Below are positions 1 to 9,466 of a stretch of DNA of 64,000 nucleotides, in pieces. Source of the stretch: Zymobacter palmae (GTDB taxonomy: Bacteria > Pseudomonadota > Gammaproteobacteria > Pseudomonadales > Halomonadaceae); contig NZ_AP018933.1 of NCBI RefSeq assembly GCF_003610015.1, forward strand, positions 1,488,001 through 1,552,000, read 5' to 3'. The stretch's first letter is position 1; each line of letters opens with the position of its first letter. The notes beneath the pieces were generated by a model. The model saw only the letters and a program-made list of their open reading frames with translations. It searched no databases and had not been told where the DNA came from. Both the position numbers and the translations under genes were made by a program.

Positions 1-195
1 TCTTGATGACATGGCGCTTGCGGACACGCATCGGCGGACATGGCATGCAGGCACCGGGGCCATGGCGGATCGCCTCAACTACACGTTGTATGCTGAGATC
101 AATCTAGGACTTGCGTCTCACGGCGGCGAAATCAAGCCACCTGCAAGGATGCGCCGTACGCCAGGATTATGCATCACGGGGAGCAGAACGCGTGG

Positions 196-762
196 CTAGG
201 CGCTGAGCGATACCGGTACATGTGCGGCACGCGCCAGACGTTCGATATGGGCCTTTTGACGCTCATCCAAGCGACAACGCATGGTCATGAAGCCCGAAAT
301 GTCAGGATCGACGGCAAGCGCCCAGAATCCAAAGCGGGTATAGAGGTGGTAGGCAGGATTATCGCGGAAAACGCGCAGTTCTACAGTGCGAACGCCCTGC
401 CGATAGCACTCGAGCAGCCAGCTGGAAAGCAGAGCCGTGCCGATACCGTGGCCACGATAGCCTTCGTCGAGCTGAAATTCGCACAGGTGGGCATGCTCGC
501 CGCTGAGCGTCCATGACAGCAACCCATGCACACGGTGGCGAGGGCGCCACAGCAGGCTGTGCTGAGTCGGCCAGTGCTTGAGAAACACGGAAAGGCTGAA
601 ACGCATGTCGCGTGCCTTCCAGTAAGACCTCATATTGCGGCTGACGAGGCGTCCGGCCGCGCGCGCATCTCGCCCGCTTCCCTCGCGGGCCCAGGTCCAT
701 CCGGTAGGCTGTGGTGTCGTGCGCCACAGCGTAGAGGAATCGGGTCGTTGCGTCATTGCCAT
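196..762 (-). CDS. GNAT-family N-acetyltransferase
   Basis: Protein of 188 residues. Its C-terminal half has the GNAT acetyl-CoA-binding signature: an acidic beta strand followed by the RGHGIGTALL loop, then a helix and the closing YTRFGFWA segment typical of the fold. The first 45 or so residues are basic and show no recognisable domain. No clear ribosome-binding site precedes ATG 762 or the in-frame ATG 756, so the true start may lie further in. The substrate cannot be told from the sequence. The gene stands alone and its TAG stop falls in a CTAG near the left edge of the window. Confidence 0.75.
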   Translation of the reverse strand: MAMTQRPDSSTLWRTTPQPTGWTWAREGSGRDARAAGRLVSRNMRSYWKARDMRFSLSVFLKHWPTQHSLLWRPRHRVHGLLSWTLSGEHAHLCEFQLDEGYRGHGIGTALLSSWLLECYRQGVRTVELRVFRDNPAYHLYTRFGFWALAVDPDISGFMTMRCRLDERQKAHIERLARAAHVPVSLSA

Positions 763-938
763 GGCTGCATGTCCATGTGTGAAATAAATCTGGCCGTCTT
801 GGCGTGCACAACAAAAGCACGCCGTTCAGGCACAGCATTCGAACGGATCATTTCATGTTAACGGCAGGCGGCAGCGTTGCCCAATGAGGGATATCTTTTA
901 TGCTGATGGGGTCAAGGCTATCAGCGGAAGCCATAAAC

Positions 939-971
939 GACATCGCCCACGCGGTCGGCATGGGCGATGTC
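939..971 (-). terminator. Hairpin downstream of the small lipoprotein gene
   Basis: A perfect 11-bp inverted repeat (GACATCGCCCA at 939-949, TGGGCGATGTC at 961-971) has an 11-nt loop. It lies about 30 nt beyond the stop of the minus-strand lipoprotein gene. Only a short T-run (GTTTAT) follows in that direction, so it is a plausible but weak intrinsic terminator. Confidence 0.55.
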
Positions 972-1002
972 ATCGACGCACAGAGGGTGCGTCGAGAAAG
1001 GC

Positions 1003-1338
1003 TTAGCGGTTGTCTTCCGCCGTGCCGGACTGTGAATCAGGCAGCGTGGACGGTTTGGCCGCGTCGCTGCTGTTCATGTTCGACATGTCGTCAGTCTGAT
1101 CCGCCGGCAGAGCCGTGTTGCTGCCTGCAGCATCGGTAGCGGCCGGCGCTGTCGTCGTATCGGTAGTTGTGGTCGTGGTGCTGGACGCAGGCGCTTCCGG
1201 TGCCGACTGCTGCGTCATGGTGGTGGTCGTGCTGGCTTCCGGTGTTACCGGTGCAGCGTCATCATGTTTCTGACAGCCTGCCAGTGCCATCGCACCTACA
1301 ACCCCAACAACACTCGCCCACATCATTGATTTTTTCAT
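1003..1338 (-). CDS. Small Thr/Ala-rich lipoprotein
   Basis: Protein of 111 residues that starts MKKSMMW, followed by a hydrophobic stretch and the lipobox LAGC with Cys22. It is therefore predicted to be lipid-anchored after signal peptidase II cleavage. The mature part is low-complexity, rich in Thr, Ala, Ser and Pro with acidic residues, and has no recognisable domain. A strong ribosome-binding site (AAGGAGAGG) lies 5-8 nt before ATG 1338. The function is unknown. It resembles the many short envelope lipoproteins of gammaproteobacteria and is probably monocistronic. Confidence 0.75.
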   Translation of the reverse strand: MKKSMMWASVVGVVGAMALAGCQKHDDAAPVTPEASTTTTMTQQSAPEAPASSTTTTTTDTTTAPAATDAAGSNTALPADQTDDMSNMNSSDAAKPSTLPDSQSGTAEDNR

Positions 1339-1431
1339 CGTTGCCTCTCCTTAGCTAAAACGATATGCATCGCTGCGCTGTATCTTCCAGCGATACGTCG
1401 TGCGCAGTAGCGCATATCTTAATGCGGCGCG

Positions 1432-2400
1432 TCAATCCTCCTTATGGAAGACGTCGGCATCCGCACTGATGAACTCTTCTGCATCAGCGTCACGAGGGCT
1501 ATCCCCCAAGTTTCGCAGCAGAAGTTTGCAATTCTTCGGCAGCGTCACATCCAGCGCCAGCGGCTGAACCTGCATACTGATATGTTCGTATTCCTGCATT
1601 TCGCCATCGAGATTGATCGGCATCGCCTCATCGCACTCGAATTCAAGACTGGGGACCTGAAAATAGCGCACGAGGTTACCGTTGGGGGCCAGACGCTCAA
1701 GGTCACGAATCAGGCGCGGCAATTCCCAGATACGAAACGATTTCAGCACCAATACATCCAGCAGGCCATCGTCGATATAGGCGCGCGGTGCCAGTTCCTG
1801 AGCCCCTCCAGCCTGCCGCCCATTGCCAATCGCAAAGATGACCGTCGATACATCTTCTTCAAGCCCCGGTAACTTTAGACGCCCCTTATAGGGGGAAAAG
1901 TTCAAGAACCGAAACGCGCCGACCAGTGAGTAGGCCCCACCGCCCAGTGTCTTCTTCAATGCGGCCGGCGTAGAGGCCGTCACCTTGGCCCCAAATCCAC
2001 CCGACGCCATATTCAGGAAATAGACATCGTTGATCAAACCAACGTCGATGGGAAATGACGTACCGCGTACGGCAAAGGTCAATGCGTCACCCGGATCGGC
2101 CGGAATGCCTGCCGCCGTCGCGAAATCGTTGGCCGTGCCCAGTGGGACGATGCCCAGCGTTGGGCGCTGATCCGGTGGCAGTGCCATCAACCCGTTTACC
2201 GCTTCGTGCAGCGTGCCGTCTCCACCACCGACGATCACACGGCGACACTCTTGCGCAGCCGCTTCATGAATGAAGCGCGCGACATCGCCTGCTTCCCACG
2301 TCACCCGGACGTCCAGCGGTATGCCTTCCTTGCGCAGCTGCATGACGGTTCTGCGCAATGTGGGATGTTCATTGGACTTGCCATTGATGATCAGCAGCAT
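1432..2400 (-). CDS. yegS: YegS-type lipid kinase (diacylglycerol kinase catalytic domain)
   Basis: Protein of 322 residues matching E. coli YegS almost end to end from memory: an N-terminal LLIINGKS strand, the nucleotide-binding GGGDGT motif, PLGTANDFA, and the C-terminal substrate domain with IGNGRQAGG and INLDGE. The family phosphorylates lipids such as phosphatidylglycerol or diacylglycerol at the membrane. I chose ATG 2400 over the upstream TTG 2427. AAGGAG precedes it by 11 nt, it matches the usual N-terminus, and it avoids overlap with the MgtC-like gene ending at 2417. It is probably co-transcribed with that gene. Confidence 0.92.
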   Translation of the reverse strand: MLLIINGKSNEHPTLRRTVMQLRKEGIPLDVRVTWEAGDVARFIHEAAAQECRRVIVGGGDGTLHEAVNGLMALPPDQRPTLGIVPLGTANDFATAAGIPADPGDALTFAVRGTSFPIDVGLINDVYFLNMASGGFGAKVTASTPAALKKTLGGGAYSLVGAFRFLNFSPYKGRLKLPGLEEDVSTVIFAIGNGRQAGGAQELAPRAYIDDGLLDVLVLKSFRIWELPRLIRDLERLAPNGNLVRYFQVPSLEFECDEAMPINLDGEMQEYEHISMQVQPLALDVTLPKNCKLLLRNLGDSPRDADAEEFISADADVFHKED

Positions 2401-2416
2401 GTGGGGTAACGCTCCT

Positions 2417-3121
2417 TCAACCTCCAACAGGACTCAATCGGAATCCGACCAGATGCTCCATATCGCGGAACTGTCGACACAGGACAGCCAAAGCATCACG
2501 GGACCATGTCAGCACGACCATCTGATACTCGAAGGTCTGAGTGGCATAGCTCATGTGATAGCTCATGCTAACCACGCGACAGCCCAGCTGTTCGATATGT
2601 GCTCGTAATTCGCTTTCGTCGGGCACCTGATGGCTGGGGAACTTGAGCGAGGCACTCACGAAGCGCTGCCGGTGCATATGACTTTCCACCCAGCGAAAAG
2701 TTGCCAACGTCATCAAGGTGATAAAGGTCGTCAGCAACGCGGGCCACCAGAACCCCATTCCCACCAGCACCCCAATCGATGCGGTAATCCAAATGGACGC
2801 GGCCGTCGTCAGGCCGCGTACCGTCAAACCTTCCTTGAGAATCACACCGGCCCCGAGAAACCCGATACCGGTCATAATGCCCTGCGCCATGCGCGTCGGG
2901 TCCGTCTGTACGTGCCCGATTCCCGCAGGCAGCCATAAGTGCTGATATGTTGTGATCAGCGTCAACAGTGCCGACGACACACACACCAACGCGTGTGTCC
3001 GAAACCCAGCGGCGCGACCGTGGAAGCTGCGTTCCAGTCCGATCAGGCTACCGATACCCCACGCCACAAGCAGGTGGACAAGAATACCGCCCCATTCCGC
3101 TCCCAGCACTGTCTCAATCAT
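2417..3121 (-). CDS. MgtC/SapB-family membrane protein
   Basis: Protein of 234 residues. The N-terminal 150 residues hold four to five hydrophobic helices with the MgtC signature GSLIGLERSFHGRAAGFRTH followed by GAGVILK. The C-terminal soluble part (about 155-234) resembles the ACT-like tail of longer MgtC relatives. Members act in adaptation to low magnesium or in virulence and modulate F-type ATPase. They are not proven transporters. The gene lies 16 nt upstream of yegS on the same strand and is likely the first gene of a two-gene unit. No Mg-sensing leader was recognised upstream. Confidence 0.88.
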   Translation of the reverse strand: MIETVLGAEWGGILVHLLVAWGIGSLIGLERSFHGRAAGFRTHALVCVSSALLTLITTYQHLWLPAGIGHVQTDPTRMAQGIMTGIGFLGAGVILKEGLTVRGLTTAASIWITASIGVLVGMGFWWPALLTTFITLMTLATFRWVESHMHRQRFVSASLKFPSHQVPDESELRAHIEQLGCRVVSMSYHMSYATQTFEYQMVVLTWSRDALAVLCRQFRDMEHLVGFRLSPVGG

Positions 3122-3259
3122 GCTGCCGCCCCTTTCATGATGATGGCTCTCAAAAGGATAGGTCTTGTTCTAACGGCCTACGGAATGAATCGTAACGTTT
3201 TTTGTCGCTCGCCAGAACCTGAAAATGCGCACTAGATGAAAAAGAGTGCATCGAACGTG

Positions 3260-3303
3260 CTGGCATCTCCACTGTCAACCACTATAACGACTACTGGTTG
3301 ACA
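3260..3303 (+). promoter_or_regulatory. BirA (biotin repressor) operator overlapping the bioB promoter
   Basis: TGTCAACC (3273-3280) and GGTTGACA (3296-3303) form a perfect 8-bp inverted repeat separated by 15 nt. This is the architecture of BirA boxes (TGTNAACC-N15-GGTTNACA type). A TATAAC -10 candidate (3283-3288) lies inside the spacer, with CTGGCA (3260-3265) 17 nt upstream as a weak -35. Holo-BirA binding would block transcription of the biotin operon starting 52 nt downstream. birA itself is not in the window. Confidence 0.85.
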
Positions 3304-3355
3304 TCTCGAAGGGTGCGCGACAGACTTTGCCCCATTTCCGTCTTCAGGAGCCGAC

Positions 3356-4411
3356 ATGACCGACATCACCGCCCCCCGCCACGACTGGACACGCCAAGAG
3401 ATCGACGATCTGTTGAAGCGCCCGTTCCACGAACTGCTGTACCTTGCCCACACCGTGCATCGACAGAATTTCGACCCGAACGACATCCAGATCTCAATGC
3501 TGATCTCGATCAAGACGGGGGCATGTCCTGAAGACTGCAAGTACTGTCCCCAGTCGGGCCACTACACCACGGGCGTCGATAAGGAACGCCTGATGAAGGT
3601 CGAGAAAGTGATTGAGGAAGCACGCAAGGCCAAAGCGGCAGGTGCGACGCGCTTCTGCATGGGTGCGGCCTGGAAGCATCCGACCACACGCGATTGGCCT
3701 TATGTGATTGAGATGATCAAGGGCGTACGCGCGCTGGGGATGGAAACCTGCATGACACTGGGCCAGCTCAATGAGGATCAAGCTCATGCGCTCGCCGATG
3801 CCGGTCTCGATTACTACAATCACAATATCGATACTTCGCCGGAATATTACAGCTCCATCATCACCACACGCCGCTTCGAGGATCGTCTCGACACGCTGGC
3901 GAACGTGCGCAAGGCGGGCATGAAGGTCTGCTGTGGCGGGATCGTCGGCATGGGTGAATCGGCCTTCGACCGCGCGGGCTTCCTGCAGCAGCTGGCCAAT
4001 CTTGATGAGCACCCGGAAAGTGTACCGATCAATATGCTGGTCAAAGTCAAAGGCACCCCGCTTGAGGATGTCGAAGATATCGACCCCATCGAGTTTATTC
4101 GCGTGATCGCCACTGCGCGTATCCTAATGCCGCGCTCGCGCGTGCGTCTGGCCGCTGGCCGCGCGCAGATGACCGATGAACTGCAAGCAATGGCATTCTT
4201 TGCGGGGGCCAACTCGATCTTCTACGGTGAGAAGCTGCTGACCGCTGGCAACGCCGCTACCGAGCATGACATGAAGCTGCTGGAGCGCCTTGGCATGCGC
4301 GGTGTGCCTCATCACGAAGCGTTCGATGACGATACGCTGGATCTGGCCATCGAGCAGTCGATCGCCTCTCAGCGCTTCGCCGACATCGCGACCGACGCCG
4401 CAGCGAACTGA
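3356..4411 (+). CDS. bioB: Biotin synthase
   Basis: Radical-SAM enzyme that inserts sulfur into dethiobiotin, the last step of biotin synthesis. The protein has 351 residues, the usual length. The [4Fe-4S] motif CPEDCKYC (CxxxCxxC) appears near residue 60. Further conserved pieces include [20 protein letters not shown] and [14 protein letters not shown] lies 6 nt before ATG 3356. It is the first gene of the biotin operon, directly behind the BirA operator, and bioF follows after 5 nt. Confidence 0.97.
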   Translation: MTDITAPRHDWTRQEIDDLLKRPFHELLYLAHTVHRQNFDPNDIQISMLISIKTGACPEDCKYCPQSGHYTTGVDKERLMKVEKVIEEARKAKAAGATRFCMGAAWKHPTTRDWPYVIEMIKGVRALGMETCMTLGQLNEDQAHALADAGLDYYNHNIDTSPEYYSSIITTRRFEDRLDTLANVRKAGMKVCCGGIVGMGESAFDRAGFLQQLANLDEHPESVPINMLVKVKGTPLEDVEDIDPIEFIRVIATARILMPRSRVRLAAGRAQMTDELQAMAFFAGANSIFYGEKLLTAGNAATEHDMKLLERLGMRGVPHHEAFDDDTLDLAIEQSIASQRFADIATDAAAN

Positions 4412-4416
4412 CCGCC

Positions 4417-5619
4417 ATGATGGGAATTCCTTTTGCCTCCGATCTGGAAGCGGCGCTTGATGAGCGCCGTCAGGCCCAATGCCTCCGTCAGCGTAGAACA
4501 CTGACGCTGGCTTCGCCTGCGTACGATATGGCCGGCAACGATTATCTGGGACTGGCCCGCGATCCTCGTATCGTAGAAGCGCTGGCTGATGGTGCCAGGC
4601 GCTACGGGGCCGGTAGCGGTGCCTCGGCGCTGGTCACGGGGCAGACCGATGCCCATGCACAGCTAGAAGGCTTACTGGCCGACTGGCTGGGACGAGAAGA
4701 TGCGCTGGTTTTCCCGAGCGGCTTTCAGGCCAACCTCGCCATCCACGACGCATTGCTTTCACAGGGTGATGTTGTGCTGGGTGATCGGCTCAACCATGCG
4801 TCGCTGCTGGATGGCGCGCGATTGAGTGGGGCACGCCTCAAACGCTACCCACACTTGGACATGGCCGCGCTCGAACGACGCCTGCAGCATGAACGTGAAC
4901 AGCACACCTCGACCGACCGCAACCGGCGCGTTGCCGTAGTCAGTGATGGGCTGTTCAGCATGGACGGTGATACCGCACCACTGCGCGATATGGTACGGCT
5001 CAGTCAGCAGCACGATGCGCTACTGATCGTTGATGATGCGCATGGCGTGGGCGTGCTGGGGGCCTCGGGCGCTGGACTGGCCGAAGCGGAGGGTGTTGAT
5101 GCACCACATGAAGTACCCGTACTGGTTGGTACGCTCAGCAAGGCACTTGGGCTGCAAGGGGCCTTTATTGCAGGCAGTCGGCTATTGATCGACACACTGG
5201 TGCAATTTGCGCGCCCGTACGTCTATACCACCAGCCTGTCTCCTGCCCTCGCCCATGCCGCCTGTGCCAGCGTGACCATTGCGCGCCAAGAGCCAGAACG
5301 CCGTGTCCAGCTTGAACACAACATAGCCCTCTTCCGTGCGCTGGCGGCACAGGCCGGGCTGCCTCTGACAGCCTCGACCAGCCCGATTCAGCCTCTCATC
5401 GTGGGTGACATTCCCACCGTAATGGCCATGCGTGATGCGGCAGCGGCTCACGGCTTCCAGATTGGTGCCATCCGCCCCCCGACCGTACCCGAGGGCACCG
5501 CCCGTCTACGCGTCACGCTGTCAGCGATTCACACACCGGCGCTACTGACTCAATTGGTCGACATACTGGCCACGGCCTATGTGGCACGCACAGCTCTACA
5601 CGGAGAAGCCTCATGCTGA
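4417..5619 (+). CDS. bioF: 8-amino-7-oxononanoate synthase
   Basis: PLP-dependent alpha-oxoamine synthase of 400 residues that condenses pimeloyl-ACP with alanine. Visible hallmarks are YGAGSGASALVTGQ, the cofactor-binding VDDAHGVGVLG and the Schiff-base lysine in TLSKALGLQGA. Two adjacent ATG codons (4417 and 4420) could start it and neither has a strong ribosome-binding site, which suggests translational coupling to bioB 5 nt upstream. Its end overlaps bioH by 7 nt. Confidence 0.96.
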   Translation: MMGIPFASDLEAALDERRQAQCLRQRRTLTLASPAYDMAGNDYLGLARDPRIVEALADGARRYGAGSGASALVTGQTDAHAQLEGLLADWLGREDALVFPSGFQANLAIHDALLSQGDVVLGDRLNHASLLDGARLSGARLKRYPHLDMAALERRLQHEREQHTSTDRNRRVAVVSDGLFSMDGDTAPLRDMVRLSQQHDALLIVDDAHGVGVLGASGAGLAEAEGVDAPHEVPVLVGTLSKALGLQGAFIAGSRLLIDTLVQFARPYVYTTSLSPALAHAACASVTIARQEPERRVQLEHNIALFRALAAQAGLPLTASTSPIQPLIVGDIPTVMAMRDAAAAHGFQIGAIRPPTVPEGTARLRVTLSAIHTPALLTQLVDILATAYVARTALHGEASC

Positions 5620-6362
5620 CCTTCGTACTGCTCAAAGGCTGGGGCTTTACCGCCGAGGTTATGATGCCGCTGCGTGACGCTCTGCAGAAGCATTTCCCAG
5701 ACGCTCGATACGCGACCCCCACTCAACACTGTTCATCCATACAGCATAATAACGACCTGCAGAAATGGCGTGACCAGTGGCTGCCCTGTGAGGCGCTATC
5801 GTCCCCTGATGCAAGGATCTGCTACCTCGGTTGGTCACTCGGTGGGCTGCTGGCATCGCGGCTGGCAGCACTGCCGGATGCACGCACGGCCGCACTGATA
5901 ACGCTGGGCACCAACCTGCGCTTCGTAGCCGATGATCACTGGCCTTGCGCCATGCCGCCACACGACTTTAGGGGCTTCGCACAAGCCTGGCAGCGGCGCC
6001 CGCAGGACACCCTGCACCACTTTGCTCGCATGGCATTGCAGGGCTGTTCCAACCCTCGTGCACTGCGGACGATGATGGGGGATTGGCTCGATTTAACCCT
6101 GTCAGTTGATGAGGGTCAGCGCCAGCTTGAATGGCTTCAGAGTACCGATTTATCGACATACTGGGTAAATAAACAGTATTTATGCCGTCATGTTTTTGCC
6201 GCTCACGATGCGCTGGTGCCGTGTACGGCAGCAGCCGAGTTGATGGCGCGAGGCATGCAAAGCGATGTGCTGAACGATGCGGGTCACTTGCTACCGTTGA
6301 CTCACGCCGAGCACATTGCTCGTCAAATAGCGGACCTGCTCAAGGATGGTGCCGACGCATGA
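5613..6362 (+). CDS. bioH: Pimeloyl-ACP methyl ester carboxylesterase
   Basis: Alpha/beta hydrolase of 249 residues. The nucleophile elbow is GWSLGG and the C-terminal catalytic histidine lies in DAGHLLPL, before the last helix. BioH cleaves the methyl ester of pimeloyl-ACP and so ends the BioC-protected synthesis of the pimelate moiety. The assignment is supported by its position between bioF (7-nt overlap) and bioC (ATGA overlap at 6359-6362). Sequence identity to E. coli BioH appears only moderate, so context carries part of the call. Confidence 0.9.
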   Translation: MLTFVLLKGWGFTAEVMMPLRDALQKHFPDARYATPTQHCSSIQHNNDLQKWRDQWLPCEALSSPDARICYLGWSLGGLLASRLAALPDARTAALITLGTNLRFVADDHWPCAMPPHDFRGFAQAWQRRPQDTLHHFARMALQGCSNPRALRTMMGDWLDLTLSVDEGQRQLEWLQSTDLSTYWVNKQYLCRHVFAAHDALVPCTAAAELMARGMQSDVLNDAGHLLPLTHAEHIARQIADLLKDGADA

Positions 6363-7171
6363 CGGTCATGGCTTCCTCCTCGCGGCACAGCGATATCGGT
6401 AGACGCTTTGCACAGGCAGCCGCCACCTATGACGGTGCGGCCGTGCTACAACGCGGCATTGCTGAAAGCCTGCTTGCCCAGACACAGCAACGGCTGCCAA
6501 GCCCGTCATCGAATGAACGCTGGATCGACGTGGGCTGCGGCACGGGCTATCTGACCCAGCGCCTGGCCCGACAGCGTGCACCACAAGCCGGCCCGCTCTG
6601 CGGCATTGATATCGCACACCCCATGCTGCTGAAAGCACGGTCCTCGCGCAGCAACGCCATACAGTGGCTACAGGCCGATGCTGCTCGCCTGCCCTTTAGC
6701 ACCGGTAGCGTCGACCGGCTTTATTCAAGCCTTGCGCTTCAGTGGCTTGACGATTTGGGGCTATTTTTGGAGGAAGCCTATCGTTGCCTGCGCCCCGGTG
6801 GCTGGCTGTCGTTCTCGACACTGGGCGATGACACCCTGCGTGAACTGCGCCAGCTCCAGCAACAGGTGAGCGGACGACCCCATCCCTCTTCATTTATGAG
6901 TGTAGAGCGACTCTACGAGACGCTGCACCACTGTGCATTACAGCTGTCACATCACCGTCGCCAGTCCTTCTGTTGCCACTATGCTGATGTCATCCAGTTA
7001 ATGCGCGGGCTGTCACAACTGGGCGCTCAGGGACCGGCGTCTTCACGGCGCGGGCTGAAAGGACGCACATGGCTACGTCAGCTAACGGCAGCCAGCGATA
7101 ACGTCCGCGAGCCACAGGGAATCCCTGCCCGCTATGACACGCATTTTGTGATTTTGCACAAACCGCGCTGA
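6359..7171 (+). CDS. bioC: Malonyl-ACP O-methyltransferase
   Basis: SAM-dependent methyltransferase of 270 residues that methylates malonyl-ACP to start pimelate synthesis. The glycine-rich SAM motif is WIDVGCGTGYLTQRLA. DAARLPF and RCLRPGGWLSFSTLG follow, typical of the BioC/UbiE class I fold. The start is ATG 6359, which shares an ATGA overlap with the bioH stop. The open frame extends further upstream only as an overlap of bioH. BioC acts with BioH, its neighbour, at opposite ends of the same detour through fatty-acid synthesis. Confidence 0.93.
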   Translation: MTVMASSSRHSDIGRRFAQAAATYDGAAVLQRGIAESLLAQTQQRLPSPSSNERWIDVGCGTGYLTQRLARQRAPQAGPLCGIDIAHPMLLKARSSRSNAIQWLQADAARLPFSTGSVDRLYSSLALQWLDDLGLFLEEAYRCLRPGGWLSFSTLGDDTLRELRQLQQQVSGRPHPSSFMSVERLYETLHHCALQLSHHRRQSFCCHYADVIQLMRGLSQLGAQGPASSRRGLKGRTWLRQLTAASDNVREPQGIPARYDTHFVILHKPR

Positions 7172-7227
7172 ACGCTGTCCTAGCGGTAAACCGTCTTTCT
7201 TTTCATTCTTCGACAAGGAGCGTCACG

Positions 7228-7923
7228 ATGTCTTCTTTCGCCTTTTTCGTTACCGGCACCGATACGGAAGTCGGTAAGACGGCCGTCAGCTGTGCCCTGC
7301 TCTACAAAGCCCACCAACAGGGACTGACGACGGCCGCCAGCAAGCCTGTGGCCTGTGGCACCGAAATGACTGCCGAAGGACCGCGCAATGAAGATGCCGT
7401 TGCCCTGCATCAACAATGCCACCCCTCGCTGACACTCGAAGAGATCAATCCCGTGCTGTTCGATGCCCCCACATCGCCGCACATTGCCGCAGCGGAAGCC
7501 GGTGCCACACTCAGCGTCGAGCGCATGCTACCCCCCATACGGGAGATCCTGGCGCTGCGCCGTCAGTTCACGCTAGTGGAAGGTGCAGGTGGCTGGTACG
7601 TCCCCATCAACGATCATGAAGACTTGTCCGATGTTGCTATCGCTCTGGATCTGCCGCTGATACTGGTCGTCGGCATCAAGCTGGGCGCATTAAACCACGC
7701 CTTTCTGACCTACGAAGCGCTCAAGCGCTCGGGTCTGCCAATTGCCGGCTGGGTTGCCAATAGCGTGACACCGCCGCCCTCCGAGCACTGTCTCGACCAG
7801 TACCTCGATATTTTGCATCGCCGACTGGAAGCGCCCTGCCTGGGCATCGTGCCGTTTATGGATAACCCGCAGCCCGAGGCCATCGCGCAGCACCTCGACC
7901 TGACACCGCTGCTGGGTGCCTAA
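7228..7923 (+). CDS. bioD: ATP-dependent dethiobiotin synthetase
   Basis: Protein of 231 residues that forms the ureido ring of dethiobiotin from 7,8-diaminopelargonate, CO2 and ATP. The N-terminal P-loop reads VTGTDTEVGKT, followed by ASKPVACGT and the conserved VEGAGGWYVP. AAGGAG lies 7 nt before ATG 7228. It sits 56 nt after bioC and 42 nt before bioA in the same direction, so all six steps are in one run. Confidence 0.96.
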   Translation: MSSFAFFVTGTDTEVGKTAVSCALLYKAHQQGLTTAASKPVACGTEMTAEGPRNEDAVALHQQCHPSLTLEEINPVLFDAPTSPHIAAAEAGATLSVERMLPPIREILALRRQFTLVEGAGGWYVPINDHEDLSDVAIALDLPLILVVGIKLGALNHAFLTYEALKRSGLPIAGWVANSVTPPPSEHCLDQYLDILHRRLEAPCLGIVPFMDNPQPEAIAQHLDLTPLLGA

Positions 7924-7965
7924 ACTACCGCTTTCCGTCCATCGCCATACGCCATAGGAAACCTC

Positions 7966-9345
7966 ATGTCTGAGCCACGACTGAACGACCCGCATGCCCC
8001 CCTCAATCGCACGTGGATGCAGCGCGACCTGAACGCACTCTGGCACCCGTGTACCCAGATGAAGGATCACGAGCACTATCCACTCATTCCTGTGCGGCGC
8101 GGTGAAGGCGTATGGCTGGAAGACATGGCGGGTCAACACTACCTAGATGCCATCAGCTCGTGGTGGGTCAACATCCTTGGTCACGCCAATCCGCGTATCA
8201 ACGCCAAGCTTCGCACGCAGATGAACAAGCTCGAACATGTGATTCTGTCCGGCTTCACACATGAGCCGGTCATCCAACTTTCTGAACGTCTGGGGCGCAT
8301 TACGCCGGAAGGACTGGGCCATTGCTTCTACGGTGACAATGGTTCTGCCGCCATCGAAATCGCGCTGAAGATGAGCCTGCACTACTGGCGCAATATCGGG
8401 CGTCCCGAAAAGCGCCGTTTCCTGACCATCACCAACGGCTATCACGGTGAGACGGTCGGCGCGCTGTCGGTCAGCGATCTAGGACTGTACGCCGCTCCGT
8501 ATGAGTCGCTACTGTTTGACGTGCTGAAAGTGCCTTCACCGGATTGCTTCGGTCTGCCGCGTGAACAGTGGGACGAGCACGCGGCGCGCATGTTCGTGCA
8601 TATGGAACAAGCCGTGGCGCAGCACGCGCACGAACTGGCCGCGGTCATTCTGGAACCGCTAGTGCAGTGTGCCGGCGGGATGCGCATGTATCCACCCAGC
8701 TATTTAACCCGACTGCGCGCGCTGTGCGACCACCACGGAGTACAGCTGATCGTTGATGAGATCGCGGTGGGGTTCGGGCGCACGGGCACGTTGTTTGCCT
8801 GTGAACAGGCCGGTATCCGCCCCGACTATCTGTGCCTATCCAAGGCATTGACGGGCGGCTATCTGCCCCTGTCCGTGGTGCTCACCACCGATCAGATATA
8901 CGACGCCTTCTATGATGACTACACCACAATGAAGGCTTTCTTGCATTCGCACAGCTACACGGGCAATGCACTGGCCTGCGCCACCGCATTGGCCACGCTC
9001 GACATTTTGGAAGAAGACGATGTCATTGCAGGTAATCGTCACCGAGCACAGCGCATGGCCGCCGCTGCCGAGACGTTCCGTACTCACCCTCATGTAGGAG
9101 ACGTGCGTCAGACGGGCATGATCGTGGCCATCGAAATGGTCAAGGACAAAGCCTCGCTGACCCCTTTCCCGTTCGAGGAGCGCCGGGGCATGCGCGCCTA
9201 CGAAGTAGCGCTAGCGCACGGCGTACTGCTGCGCCCGTTGGGTAATGTGCTGTACTGGATGCCCCCTTATATCATCAGCGATGACGAAATTGATCACCTT
9301 GCCGAAGTCACTGCACTGGCGCTGGAAGCCGCCACAGCCTCCTAA
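7966..9345 (+). CDS. bioA: Adenosylmethionine-8-amino-7-oxononanoate aminotransferase
   Basis: Class III PLP aminotransferase of 459 residues that uses SAM as amino donor. Landmarks are LWHPCTQMKDHEHYPLIPV near the N-terminus, SSWWVNILGH, the glycine-serine turn YGDNGSAAIE, IVDEIAVGFGRTG, and the PLP lysine in LCLSKALTGGYLPL. It is somewhat longer than the E. coli enzyme and closer to the Pseudomonas length class. It is the last gene of the biotin operon, and a strong hairpin follows its stop. In E. coli bioA is divergent, while here it is collinear. Confidence 0.95.
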   Translation: MSEPRLNDPHAPLNRTWMQRDLNALWHPCTQMKDHEHYPLIPVRRGEGVWLEDMAGQHYLDAISSWWVNILGHANPRINAKLRTQMNKLEHVILSGFTHEPVIQLSERLGRITPEGLGHCFYGDNGSAAIEIALKMSLHYWRNIGRPEKRRFLTITNGYHGETVGALSVSDLGLYAAPYESLLFDVLKVPSPDCFGLPREQWDEHAARMFVHMEQAVAQHAHELAAVILEPLVQCAGGMRMYPPSYLTRLRALCDHHGVQLIVDEIAVGFGRTGTLFACEQAGIRPDYLCLSKALTGGYLPLSVVLTTDQIYDAFYDDYTTMKAFLHSHSYTGNALACATALATLDILEEDDVIAGNRHRAQRMAAAAETFRTHPHVGDVRQTGMIVAIEMVKDKASLTPFPFEERRGMRAYEVALAHGVLLRPLGNVLYWMPPYIISDDEIDHLAEVTALALEAATAS

Positions 9346-9364
9346 AACCAGAGAGTCATTCATT

Positions 9365-9409
9365 ACAACAGCAGGGCCGCCACAGTAGTTGTAGCGGCCC
9401 TTCTGTTGT
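9365..9409. terminator. Bidirectional terminator between bioA and pxpC
   Basis: A 16-bp inverted repeat with one mismatch (ACAACAGCAGGGCCGC at 9365-9380, GCGGCCCTTCTGTTGT at 9394-9409) has a 13-nt loop. It lies between the convergent ends of the biotin operon and the oxoprolinase operon. T-runs are short, but the position and stem strength support a shared terminator. Confidence 0.7.
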
Positions 9410-9466
9410 CGCATCGGCATGCCATGCGTCACACACAATGCGGTCGGCGCAAAGAAGACTGAGCGG

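Noticed and set aside
1-199. A plus-strand open frame running from the window edge to a TAG at 197-199, with LNYTLYAEINLGLASHGG in its middle
   Set aside because: It could be the end of an upstream gene, but the last 25 residues look non-coding. No family was recognised and the upstream part is missing, so it was not called.
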